Source: Mycteria americana
Lineage: Eukaryota; Chordata; Aves; Ciconiiformes; Ciconiidae
Reading direction: 5' to 3'
DNA length: 64,000 nt
Assembly: GCF_035582795.1 (NCBI RefSeq)
Contig: NC_134370.1
Coordinates: forward strand, 29,685,501 to 29,749,500
Part shown: piece by piece, positions 21,303-33,600 of the stretch
Layout of the letters: every line of letters begins with the position of its first letter
How positions within the stretch are numbered: the first letter of the stretch is position 1
Notes under the pieces: model-generated
Database searches by the model: none
What the model was told of the DNA's origin: nothing
What the model saw: the letters and a program-made list of their open reading frames with translations, nothing else
Program-made: the position numbers and the translations under genes

Positions 21303-23288
21303 ATGCCATCTCCACAGTTGTTCCACAAAATATTAAGAGTAGCTTTTTTCCTGCTCCTGTGCTGTGCTCAAGGTAAACCAGCAGGAATTCCTTCACAGCC
21401 CAGTTTTGCACCCTTGCCTGAAGATGGGGTAGATGAAGGCTTTGTACCAGGTACATGCAGTTGCCATCTCCATTTTTATCTAGATGTACTGTTGTGTTCC
21501 ATTGCTATGCTTTGTAAACTCAGTGCTATGCTGTATAATCTGACGTGGGTTCTACTTGACAGAAAACAAACAGCGTCTTTATTAATTCCTCATATGAAGT
21601 AAGATGTTTAAATCTGTCCTACTTAATGACACAATGGTTCAATTCACAGAGAAAAGGATATAATTTTCCATAACACAGGGCACAAGAAACTTGTTGCTAG
21701 GTGTTAGGTTGGAGCTGCAAGTGCTTGAACACCCTGAAGGATTCTGTCAACAATCCCTAGACAGAGTTAAAAATCAACTAAACCTGCTGCACAAGTGCCA
21801 GTATTTTGGCTGGACTGGCTCAATCACTTAGAGTGAAGACTAACTCTGTTTGCTAATTCAAGTTTTCCATAAACATCACTGGTGTGCAGGTAGTTTCCAG
21901 AATGTATTCCCTATCCTTACACAGATCAATGTGTGAAAAGATCCCCTATTTAAAACACAGCAGTAAACTAAAATGGGTCAAACAAACATTTTAAAAGTTC
22001 ATATTAATTTCACATGATTACCTCTGCTTTATCTTGAAAGCCAAGATCCAAACTGTAATACAAAGTGCATAATAGCTGGTTTTGTTCATAGGTTTCCTAC
22101 CGCTGGTTGATAATGAAATGGAAGACATTACCTGCCAATTAGAACATCGAATTTCCAGACTTGAAGGAGATAATTTATCTGCCTTTACTTTCTGTTGTAG
22201 CTGGATTAGTGAGCATAAACAAGATGAGCAACATAATGGCTTTTTAGGAAAAAAGCAGGATTTTCTGCAGTTTTATTGCATTCCATTTATATTTTGTTCA
22301 TTGGCAGATAGGAGAGTGATAATTCTTAAATGGGGGGGATTAGTTTTTCCATAACTAGTAGGAGGCACCTAGGTAACAGATCTGAAGTATGCGTGCAAGC
22401 AAGTCAGAAATTTATCAGATTAAAATCCCTGCCTATGCAGAAGTGCTCCTAACAGACAAACAAACTGAACACTAAAAACATACCAAGACAATCACAATCA
22501 GATCACATCTAAGATCCTGCTCACTCAAGGACTGACATATACCCTTGTATACTGCAAACCATCTCAGAGACCTTGCACAGAGACTCAAAGAAAACAATGA
22601 TATATTTTTTCCAAATGTAGAATCCCTTATTTCCTTCCCTCCTTCTCCAACCTCTTGTGCTTCTCCTATTTCATTGTCTGTATATTTATGTGTTTCTTCC
22701 TTTTTCCCCTCCCCTCATCTTTTCAGATTTCTTCTGGCTTTGGGGGTTGTCTTTTTTTTTTTTTCTGTTTTTAATCTTTGATTTCAAGTTTTCTTCTCCT
22801 TTCCCTGGGTTTAATCTAAAGTTATGAAGGAAAATAGTGGAAATTACAATTGGTGGCAAAGTGACCACAAAACAACGCATAAAAGTTTAACAGCTTTCAC
22901 CCCATCTTGCAGTCCTCCGCTTGGAAAAGAAGATAACAGCATCACGAGGAAAAGTACTTGCTACCAATGAGAAAAAAAGCTGATTTCCATACTACACTGA
23001 AAAAATGCAAGGAGGTTGGAAGGTCTATTGCTACTCCAAGGAACCCAGGCGAGAATGATGCCATTCTGTACTTTGTGAAAAATTTTAATACCTACACCTA
23101 CCTAGGGATAAAGGAATCTAATTCCAAGCAAATTCCAGTTCTTGGATGGCACACAACTGAGCTATACTAACTGACATTTAAATGAACCTTCTGGCAAAGG
23201 GGAAGAGGAATGTGTGGAGATGTACACTGATGGCACTTGGAATGACAAAAAGTGCAACCAGAATTGCCTTATTGTCTGTCAGTTTTAG
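21303..23288 (+). pseudogene. Chicken lung lectin-like collectin without collagen region, decayed
   Basis: Exon 1 (21303-21450) is open: MPSPQLFHKILR, a hydrophobic signal segment (VAFFLLLCC), then a Pro-rich linker with PEDGVDEGFVPG, ending in a phase-1 donor. The neck exon 22092-22169 (VDNEMEDITCQLEH, then RISRLEG) joins in phase with no collagen exon between. That is the layout known for chicken lung lectin, a soluble SP-A relative with sugar-binding activity. The lectin exon runs 22913-23288 (from VLRLEKKI to IVCQF). Breaks: the neck donor reads AT instead of GT at 22170-22171 (the upstream collectin has GGTAATT where this has GATAATT); a 7-A run at 22972-22978 shifts frame; an indel near 23114-23125 shifts again; TGG to TGA at 23172-23174. 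The motif is EPS rather than EPN; WND and all four lectin Cys positions remain. Exon 1 start is the first ATG and lacks a clear upstream acceptor. Confidence 0.8.
22615..22768 (+). repeat. Pyrimidine-rich tract inside the lung-lectin pseudogene
   Basis: About 150 bases strongly biased to C and T on this strand, with runs such as TTTTTCCCCTCCCC and a 14-T run near 22751-22764. It sits 150 bases upstream of the lectin-exon acceptor, in the intron whose donor is mutated. Confidence 0.6.
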
Positions 23289-23388
23289 TGCTTCCCCCTG
23301 CTGCTGTCTGGCAGGCTCCCTGGAATACACTTTCCTATCCCTTGCCTCTTCATTTGTAGCTAGTGAACTCAGATAATGCAGCAGGAAA

Positions 23389-23394
23389 AATAAA
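23389..23394 (+). terminator. Polyadenylation signal of the lung-lectin pseudogene
   Basis: AATAAA about 100 bases after the lectin-exon stop, in the same orientation. It is the first canonical hexamer downstream and a plausible end of the original transcript. Confidence 0.5.
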
Positions 23395-23399
23395 AGCCA

Positions 23400-26300
23400 C
23401 TCTTCCCCAGCCTGATTTGTCTTTTAAACAAATGCCAGCCATAAAAAGGAAATTACTTATAATGAGACCAGTGGCCATTTTGTCTGTTCTGTTATTCATT
23501 GTCCACTGAGTTTCTTCACAGGACTGCCTATGGGTTCCTACTGCTCTGCTAGCCTGCTGACTTACTACAAGAGCAAAAAGCAGACTTCTTGGGCACGTAC
23601 CTAAAGTGACCTGTGGCCATAAGATCTCCCAGCACCCCTTTACCCATGAACCTCTAAGTTGTGTGTATTTTGATCCTTTCTATAAGTTTCCCTTACCAAA
23701 CCTACCTGTACAGACACTCCTGCTAGTACTGCTGTTGCTCAGCCTGCATTTCTCTGGCCATCTTCACCCATAACAGATCCCCTGAAAGAGGAAATAAGCA
23801 ATGCTGCTAGGGTGACACAGAGCTATGAGCACAAGGGGGACTCGCCTACCTTACATTTCCCATGGGAAAGCTTTAGTCAGCCCATCTTTAGCCTTCCTAT
23901 ACCTGAAAAGTGGTGGCCAGAAGCCACCTGTCCTGAGCCCCTCCAGCAACTCCTGATCTCTTTCCTGACTCAAAGTGGTAGCACCACAAGAAGCCCAAGG
24001 TCCCATGCCATGTGGGATGCATGGGGAAGAAAACATACAAGACCTGAGATGTTACAGTGCTCATGTGGTTTGGGGGGATCAGTAAAGCCATGGTGAGGTC
24101 AATTTTTTTGAGCTAGAGAGATTCTGATATGGCTAATTTGTGGGCATCATAGAGCTGCTTGGCAAAACCTGATTGGGATTTTCATGAGGCTAAGCTTGGT
24201 GGATGCCTACATTTCTGAAGCAGCCTATATTCTGCACTCACTGCGGAAGCTGCTCAGAGCCTGCACCCTCAAGCTAAAGGATTGTTTAAGACAAAGCTTT
24301 CTTAACAACTTTGTTACTGGGCTCCAGTCACGTACTGAAGTTGACTATTCCCGAGGTTGTGCAGTGCAAGAGGCACATTGAGATGTTTATGATTTTTGCT
24401 TCCTCTGGGGCAGTTGAAAATGACATAGCTTAGACGATGAAGGCTCTGCATAAGCTCCATAGCATGGTACAAAGGCTGGTTGTGCATCCAAGCACGCTGC
24501 CATATACATCAAGCCAAATGCCTGGCTATAAGTAACACTCACTCGCATAAGCTTTGGTAGTTCCAGCCTGGTCATGGAGAGCTGAGCAAAGAAACATCCA
24601 GCTCTAGAGCCAGACGAGCTCCTCTCACCCTCTGTGTGACAGGGGGACAGAACAGTCAAACTATGAAGGTAACTGGGGAGGGAAGGCATGCTCAGAGCTG
24701 GTGTGAGTGCAAGGGCCAGCTAAGGGGCTGCTTGGAACCCCATAGCTGTGCATATCACTAAGTCCAGAGCAGCAACTGGCCATGCACAACATTCCTGAGC
24801 TGGCTTAAATTCAATTACTCATATTTTGAGTACACATTCTCACCACCTGCTCTATGGCAAGGCATGGATATTCCTGGCCTCTGTTCAGCCCTCTGCTTGA
24901 TGTCATGCCCTGTGAATCATTCTTGCTATTATTCTCTGCAAACTAAGCAATTTATCTGACAAGTATTTACTTAGGATGATTAATGCAACAGGGCTAACAT
25001 GAAACCAGGACACCTTTCTGCTTGAACAATTTGGTGCCTGCAGGTGGTCTGCCTCTACAAATTAATTATTCAGTCTAGCAATATTAAAATCCTTCATCAC
25101 AATAATGCATACTACATAGGACCATGTTTCCCTGTTCCAGGAGCCATAAAGTTATCCCAACATATGCAAAGAGAAAAGTTTTGCAAGCAAAGTCCTCAGT
25201 TTATCCAATGCATCTGTTCAGCACGTAAGGAGCTCTACAAGCTGTTAACTAATGCCCTCTTTCTGGACAACATAGCCAAAATATAAACTACCAAATCCTG
25301 TATCATGTAAGGTCTAGGTAGACTATGTTGCTATGTTAACCCAGTTGAAACAGGTATGTAGAGGGGAAAGGAGGACTCAGGAGTCCATAGGCACTGTTTC
25401 ACTTTCAAACTCTTACTCACAAATGTTTTACAGCTCACCGGTATCTGCCTGCACCCATCAGCTCACCTGCCCAGTCTTCAGCCTTGCGTGACTCCTGTTG
25501 TGAAACTAACTCTGCCACGAGCATGAGGAAACAGGAACACAGCCATCGCCTCATACAGTATTTTTCCACTCATCGTATTCCAATAAAGTTTAGGAAGTTT
25601 ACAACGATTAACATCAACCTGAGAATGAAGTTGGACACCCCCCCCCCCCCAAACGTTTAAAGCCATGGTAAGTTTTTTTATTTTATCCTGCTTATCTCCA
25701 GGTGTCAGTGTCTTCAGTGTCAGTCTAATGACTATGTGCCACAGCAGAAATGTTCCCCCACCACCCTGTGTTTGGGCATTTTCCCCTGTGGACTGCCAGG
25801 GAAGAGGGTAAAGGACTTAATGTGTTCCTCCACAGCTACAGATACTAGCCCTGTTTGGACACTAGCTACTTGTGATAGTAGACAAGGACCTAAAACCTCA
25901 AAGCAAGCAAATATTTCTTACCTTGCCTGAAGTTGCCCTCTCCAGCAACCCTGCTGACAGCAGGCAGGTCTGGGAACAGCAGTCTTGGCCTGAAAAGCAG
26001 ACTGGTTTAGTATTTGGGCACCTAATTTATTTCCTAAGTCTGAATGAGAGGGCAGCACAGCATCATCTGATTTGTAGAGAGACAGGAGGAATCCCCAAGG
26101 CTGGCAACTGTTTACTTCAAAGTTATTTTCTGAAACATTTATGAACTTATTTTAAAAGCCTAATCCACCCTATCCTAAACTTAAATACCAGCTGTGCCTT
26201 ATAAGACTGCCACCATTGCTTGCTGACAAGCCAAACTGCAGGGTGTTCAATTTTCAGCCAATGGAGAGCACCACTTCCAAAGATGATAGTAATGACACCA

Positions 26301-27559
26301 CCATCAGGATTAAGATTAAAATCTTATTAATCTTAAAGCTAGTGAAAAACAGGATAAGCAGATAAGGAACAGAACTTAAAACAGAACTTGGTTTTGGCAA
26401 GATCAATGAAATAGTGTCAAATATCAAGAGAGATGGAAGTCACATGTCAGTCTGGAGTGAAAACTTACTGATTCTGATTTGTACAATGGAACACAGATTG
26501 TTTTTCCCCAAACAAATGTTCAGAAAATTGTTTTTAATTCTATAAAAATTATCCATCACAAAAATTATTTTTAAAAGTAATTATTTTCTGCAAAAATACC
26601 CTAGTTCATATTTTCTGTGGTTAGTAGGAGTTTAAAAAAACTATAACCAGTTGGGTGACTGAGATCTAAAGGGATATGCTTGAAGTCTGAACTTTGGTTT
26701 CAGTAGGTGCAAACATAGGCCCCTTTGGATATCTCCATTGCAAGACAGGTACTTGCACAGACTTCAGTGTCCCCAACAAAGGGTTTCTAACCCATGCTGC
26801 AGTTTAGCCTTCATATCTTTCCTTGTCATCAGTCAAGTGCCAGATGCAGTACTGTGTATAGATAAGAGGGCCATTTCTCAGTGACTGTGTAGTGCCACCT
26901 CCACAACAGCATGCAGCAGAGTCAGAGCTGGCTTAGCAAAGCCTCTGAAAGGGTTTCTATGTGCTTTTTACTTCATGTAATAGATACTGCAGCAGCCTGA
27001 CTGTAGCTGTGATTTTTCAAATATTTAAATAAAGCTAAGCTTGAAAGTAACAAGTGGGTTGTAGAACACATAATTGTAGGAAAGTTGCGTGTGTGAACCC
27101 TTGGATCTGCAATAACCTTAGGGGCACCAGCTCTCGTGCTCTGAAGGCTTCATGTACTACTCGTTAAATAACTCAGATTCTGACTGGTTATTATCAGATT
27201 ATTCACTTTTGAGTAAATAAGAAGATTTACAAGGAAAGCCCAAGTGGTTTCCTGGCAAAAAAGGGCCATCGTTTTTTCCACTACAAGTGACTGTCTCCTA
27301 AAGCAGCTTGTGCACGTGTGAACAGCCAGCTATTGTTTTGCTGATCCTGAGCAAACTGTGGTCAAGGCAGAACTGCTTCAACCTTTCTTTGGAAGGATTG
27401 TGCCACTTTAAGAACGCCAAGTGGGAGGTGATACAGGCACCACTGTACAAACAAGTACCTGTGCACACTGCCGAGCTCACCTGAGCCTTGCACAGCGAAG
27501 GGGACACTGCCCTCACCCTCCCTGGTTTGGCTGGCAGGTTGAACACCACCTTCTCTAAC
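23400..27559. other. Non-coding stretch after the collectin cluster
   Basis: No exon chain, repeat family or RNA gene recognised. Open frames at about 24 kb and 25.7-26.1 kb are under 100 codons and lack splice context or family resemblance. A 13-C homopolymer lies at 25638-25650. Confidence 0.5.
25638..25650. repeat. C13 homopolymer
   Basis: Thirteen consecutive C residues on the + strand. G-runs of this length on the other strand are slippage-prone and error-prone in sequencing. Confidence 0.9.
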
Positions 27560-27657
27560 ACACACTCGCGCTGCCTGACAGCGGAGGATGGACACCCAGA
27601 CAAAGCGACTTGATTTTACCTGCAAGACTTACAAGACACCTTGAGGACACTGAGAAG
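27560..27657 (+). other. Possible untranslated first exon of the SMIM3-like gene
   Basis: A small GC-richer patch ends in a strong donor, GAGAAG|GTAAGAG (GT at 27658). The SMIM3-like coding exon at 36334 begins with an acceptor and 15 untranslated bases, so it needs an upstream non-coding exon on this strand. This is the best donor in a promoter-like patch that I noticed, but nothing ties the two together except orientation. The 5' limit given is arbitrary. Confidence 0.2.
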
Positions 27658-27659
27658 GT

Positions 27660-30600
27660 AAGAGAGGACAGAAAAGAGCCGAGTGACTTCAGGACCTCTC
27701 AAGCTTTAGAGAAAGCCAGAACTTATTTCAGGTAGTCAAGTTGAGAAAGATGCAAACATTCAACTCAAATTCAACCACTTGCTGGCCTTTCTGCAAAAAT
27801 AAGGGGATAGCTAAATTACTTCTAATTTAGTTACAAGGTTGTCAGCAGGGAAGGGATGAAGACGAAGATATTGAGTTGCTGTTCATGTAATTTATTTAAG
27901 TTCACTAATATCAAAATAGTTTGCTACATGGTTAGAGTTATGTCTGCAAGTGCACTGCATAAGGCAATCCTTTATTTTTCTTTTAAAGTTAGCAGACCAT
28001 CAGCTTGTCTAAGTTTATTCAAAAGTGTTTGAAGTCTAAATATTTCAGAACAGGAAAACTATGGGATTTACAGGTGTATATAACCCCTCTCTGCAATACA
28101 CTCAAGAGTCAGAAAACTAACAGATATATGCCAGGAACTCTAAGAAAACACATAAAACCACCTTATTAGGTGAAATACCAAAATCAGAATTTACATGTCC
28201 AGAAAAAGTGATTTATGTATACTTTGAATAACAGCAGAGAAACACTTCTGTTGCATTTTAACTTTCATTGTAGTCACCTGCTTACTTTGGAAGTGAGGTG
28301 AAACATACTGCAACTAAAGGCATAATCAGCAAAGTCCCTGTGCTATACTAGTTTCGCATTATTAAATATGATCTGTCTTCATCATACTTTTCTTTTTAAC
28401 ATCTTCTCCCAAATTTTATACGTCTGATTTCTGCACCCAAACTTCATATTGTTTTTAAATTTCTTTAAGCTAGAATTGCATCCTGCAGTGACTTTACTCA
28501 CAGAAAGCACACACAGGTTTTACTTAAAAGTAATCAGACTAAACTACAGCATGCTTTATAGAGGCTGAAATCCTTTTAAAAATGAATACTGAAATATTTA
28601 TAATTAGCACTTTATTCAGTTGTTACTTGTAGAGGAGACATTTATAATACAAGCAAATTCAGAGATATTTCTTTTAATATTTTATGATTCTGAGCATAAC
28701 ACAGTTTGAAAGGTTTTGCCCTGTAGGGATCAAAGCAGTGTTATTAGGTCTTTCTGGGGCTTTACATAGTTGAAATACAGCCTTTTCTCTAAGGTACTAA
28801 ACTCATAAATTTGATTTCTGGTTTTTACAGGAGTTTTAAGTGACACTTAAGTTGCAGTAGTAGTTATCTCTTGATCATCACCCTCATTTCAAGTCAATTG
28901 CTGTGCAAGAAATCCAGGTCTTGGAACTTTTCACATTCCTATAATTTGCTACCTCTGCTTATAACATACAGCCACAGAAGTGGCATAGGAATTCACCTTT
29001 CTGCAGGTACACACTGTTACAAGGCACACTATGGACATTGCGACAGTGATGACCTCTTCAGAAAACCAGTCTAGACATGTGTAATTATCTTTAAATATTA
29101 ATATGAAGTTGGCAGTTATGTTAGAGAACAAGTACACAGTAACACTTGTTTTCCCCACTTGAAGACTAAAGATTTAAATCACTGAGTAGAACAGAAAGCA
29201 AAACAAGTTCATTGCTGTTGTTGGTTTAGCCCTTTTGACTTGTTCTTCCATTAAAATAAGTACATGCCCAGCAGAAGAGGTGTTCACATGTCTGCAAAAT
29301 GGGATATGTTTTGCCACTCCAGTTGTTCTAAAGCAACTGAGAGTCAATCTGTGTATCTAACTGGGCAGCTCTCATCTAGATAATAAAACCCCTACCCACA
29401 TAAAGAGCTATAAGCCCTGTTTTTATAAGGTACTGGAAATTCAGTATCACATGTCTAGTTTTATCTTATATACTTAATTAGCATATTTTAGTGGAATTGC
29501 TGACCTGCTAAAATATCAAAAATGATTGTGTAAAGAGACAACTATTATTCAGTCTTTAACGCTTCAGATATGTTTGTTTAGTACTATTGTGTTTTTTCAT
29601 CCAATCCAACTGTATTAATCTCCACTAGGCAAACTAGTAATTGAGTACTGTCACCTGATTACACAAAGATAAGTCTGTGACCAAGGTATTCCCAAAAGTG
29701 CTAATACAACTACATTATGTAGAAGTTCCTTTGTACTGTCTGCTCCAGCTTCAGTGTGTTTCAGCAATAATGAAAATCCAAGTTTATACTGAATAGAACC
29801 CTGCCTTTGGGGGTGGAGAAGCAAAAGGGAAGGATTGATTCTTAAGTATTACTGAATACTATAATGAATGGCCTAGAGCTCTTGTAGAACACTTGTCTGG
29901 CTGATTGGTCTTTCTTAAAGCCACAATAATTTTCTTTGATGTAGGAATAGTTTTTCTTCTCTTCCCCCCTCCTCCTCCCTCCAACATGGAATGTGGAAGA
30001 GGCTAAACGAATTGTGATTACTTGACAAGATTACATGATAAACACCAGTGCCCTGCTACCTGCTTCAGCAACAGCAGCAAAACCAAGCCTCCCAATATGT
30101 GTTTCCAGCCAGGTCTTTGCAAACGATACTTACTGCTGAGATCCATATGCCTACATTTGTCAGTATTTTCTTGCCTACGAGAACATCTGGGGTAGAACAT
30201 GATACTGTTGCCAAGAGTTTCAAGTAACACTAGAAACAAAAATCTTAGAGCAGGCCACCCAGCACAAAATTAAACACCAAATTCACCTGTTTGGACATTA
30301 GTCAAGGGTCTAATTTCCTTGATGTGCTTCCATAAATACTCAAGACACACAAGCCTCTAAACAAGTGTCAGCCTGAAGCACATTTGTGCTTGCTTTACAA
30401 ATATTTAGCAGCAAGGTTTTTACTCAGTAAGAGCACTGAGTAGTTCACCAGTAGCGAATTTGTTCTGTTGCAGGCCCTGAGGTTCTTACCTGCCTAAAGT
30501 CATCCAACTCCAGAAATCATTTAAGAGTCACAGGATTTACACAGAATCAGTTCTTTCCAAAAGGATGTAAATGTGGGTATAAACCTGAAATGCTATGGTG

Positions 30601-33600
30601 GAGGAGATGAAGGAATTACAGCTTTTCTGTTGAAACCAAAGATGAGGAAAGGCAAACAGTCTTTGCACGCATTTCTTGTTTGCTTCCAACCAAGTGACCC
30701 TTTTGCCCTCAGGTGCTTTTTGATTGACATTAAGTGCTGTAGTTATTAATCAGAATATCCTGATAGAAACAAGAGAAAGTGTAACTCAATTCACTGATGT
30801 GAAACAGGCCTTGCAGACTTTGATCCATTCTGCCTTTTGGTGGCCACACTTACAAATTTACTAGGCTCCCAAATAATTTTTTAAAATTTGTTTTTCTGTT
30901 CCCAGAGGTTAACCAGCAAGTACTAGATTTGTGACCTTTCCAAGTACAAAGAAAAAATTATTACATGATAGTCAATTATTCTGATGTTTGGAGGAGGACA
31001 AATTATATAAATAGGTGTCAATTCAGATACCAGATCATTTTACTGCCCCATGCAAAACATCTTCAGAGGAACCACAACTGAGAGCAAGTAACAGACTGGG
31101 AGGCCACTGCCTCCACAAGCATCTCACTCAGGGACCTTCTTATGTTACAATGACCCCTATAAGCTTCAGAAGGTTGTCTTAAAGCTTTACACTACTTTTG
31201 TCAACTGCAAATCAGCCTTTTTTGCATAACAGTATTGCTTCAGCATTTGGTCTCATCATACATTTATGAAGTATAGCTTCCCCCCCAGTTGTGATAGGGG
31301 GATAAATACAGCTGGGTTTTCATAAGGTTTTCCCTACTTTTAGTTCTCTAAAAGCAAAAGATATTCATAAGTAACTTGGAGAAAAAAAATCCAAGATTAG
31401 CAGAAAAAAATAACTGACTTTTTAACATAGGTTCATTACAGCTAGAATCAGAGATTACATTCAGTACAGCAATGCCTGCAGCAGGCAGGACAAGCACTCT
31501 TAAATAGTTTCAGCTGGTGGGGAAAGATTGGGCTAGATTCCTTGCAGGGCAGAAGCCACAAGGCAGCTGTCTCAGCTGCACCCTGCCCATCCACTTCACT
31601 GGAAGAGAGCAGCCCATGCCAAAGAGTAAATCACCCTGTCTGCTTATGTGTTTTTGCTTTTTCCTAATAATCAAAAGTTAAGGTTTCAAGTCAAATGTTT
31701 AAACAATATTTTCTGGCTTTTCTATATTGCAGCAGGCTGTAAGCGGGCAGACAAGTACATCAGCTAAATATACTATAGTGCAAGTCTTTTGTTTCCTGTT
31801 TATATAGTCCTCTGCAACAGTTGTGTGCCATGATCTTAAGGATATTACAATTCATAAATGGATCTGTGCTGAGATAAGGGGACCAGTGAAGCAATCCACA
31901 ATCTAAGACATACATTTTTACAAGGCCTACTTTAGATTGCATTAAACATATGCAGTTAACAAAGCATACCACCTTCATTTCCAGAATTATGTGACAAGGT
32001 TATAATTGTTTCCTGCAGAGGGTATAAGGATAGAATTGTGATTTTTCTAAGAAAAGATTCTGTCCACTGTGCTAAGATGACCCTTTCTTTAGTGTCCAAG
32101 AAGGTCTTCCATCAACTATAGTTCAGAAAAGAAAACCCTTTAATTTGTGTAGCTTCAGGCAAATCTTAAACAAAACATTGGAAATGGAAAGTACAACCAG
32201 AAATCACACTTCTCTAATAGGCCTCTTTTTTCCCTTCCCCAAATGCCTTCGTTATTTTATACTTCTCTAAAGAAGTAATTTATTGCATTCCATTTATTGC
32301 CTTCAGCTCCAGTCCTTGCAGAGGCCTTTACTCTTCTACCCAGTTGTTACATTTAGGCAATAGATCTGGAGCATCCTTGACTGCAAAATATTTTGTGGTT
32401 TAGAGACCAGATTTGATATGTTCACACATTCACTGATGAGGATTTTAGTTGAGATAAAGAACTTGCAAATGTCCACTGACACTGTATTTATCCTGAAAGA
32501 AATACCACTGCTTTTGTATTTCTAGAGCTATGTTTTGGTTGAACGCTATTTTGATTTATTCTTACCCTCCCATAATCAAACCTTAGAAGTTTAGAAAGTT
32601 GGCAGGAATACTGTCTGTTTGGAAAGATTATTTAACCACACTCAGCCTGTGTGCATCAAACACTGTCAATATGAGAAAACACCTCATTAACTGAGCAGCA
32701 GTCCCAGGTCTTTTACCACTGTGCTGAATGAAACACAGGCAAGCAACATTTAGAAGGGTCACAGCCTCCAGCCTCTGTACCTGCTGATTGCACAGCACCA
32801 CAATTTAGCAGGCTCGCTTGTCAGTGTGCCTGTTTCTATTTGGGATGGATTCCACTGTCATGAATGTACTTTATTTATGATGTATCTTACTGAAAGTTAT
32901 GCAATATAGTAATACTGATGTATGACATGACCCTCTTGTCATATAGGCATAGTTATGAAGAGTTGCTGATGTATCCAGTCCCCAAAAGGCCAAAGCAAGC
33001 TGCATACGCACCCCTGGACTGTGCAGCACTCGCTCACTTACAAGCTAAGAACACACAGCCTTAAAACATGAGAATATGAGTGCAGGGAAAGCACAGAATA
33101 GGTAGGTGAAGAACAAATTAATAGTTTGAAGGCATTATACAAGACTTACTATCAGTAATTAGCCATCAGCAGCTTTTCTAGCTAAAGCCAATGTAATCAG
33201 CAGCTCCGACAGGCAAACAAGGCCCTTGGCAAATGAACTGCTGCTCTTTACAGCCTCGAACTCCTTGCAGCTGTCTCCACACTCTCACAGACCTTCCCAT
33301 CACTTCCCAATTGCTTCTGCAATATCACCCTCACCAATATTTCCTGACTGCAGAGCATTTCAGCTCCTCAGAAGGGCCAAGGCAGACACCCAGCAATGCC
33401 TCCCAGCGAGCGCTTCCCCCCACAGACGCGCATAGGGCTGGTTTGTCCAACCTTTGTTTCGCTGCCAGTGGTACAACTGCCAGGGCAGCAATCCCTTACC
33501 CGAGCATAGTGACATGTTATGTCTTCTTCACCAAGGGATGGAGCAGAGGGGTGCCTTGCCTGTGGTGCCTCTCCTGTCTGTGTGCTCAAGCACACCTCAC

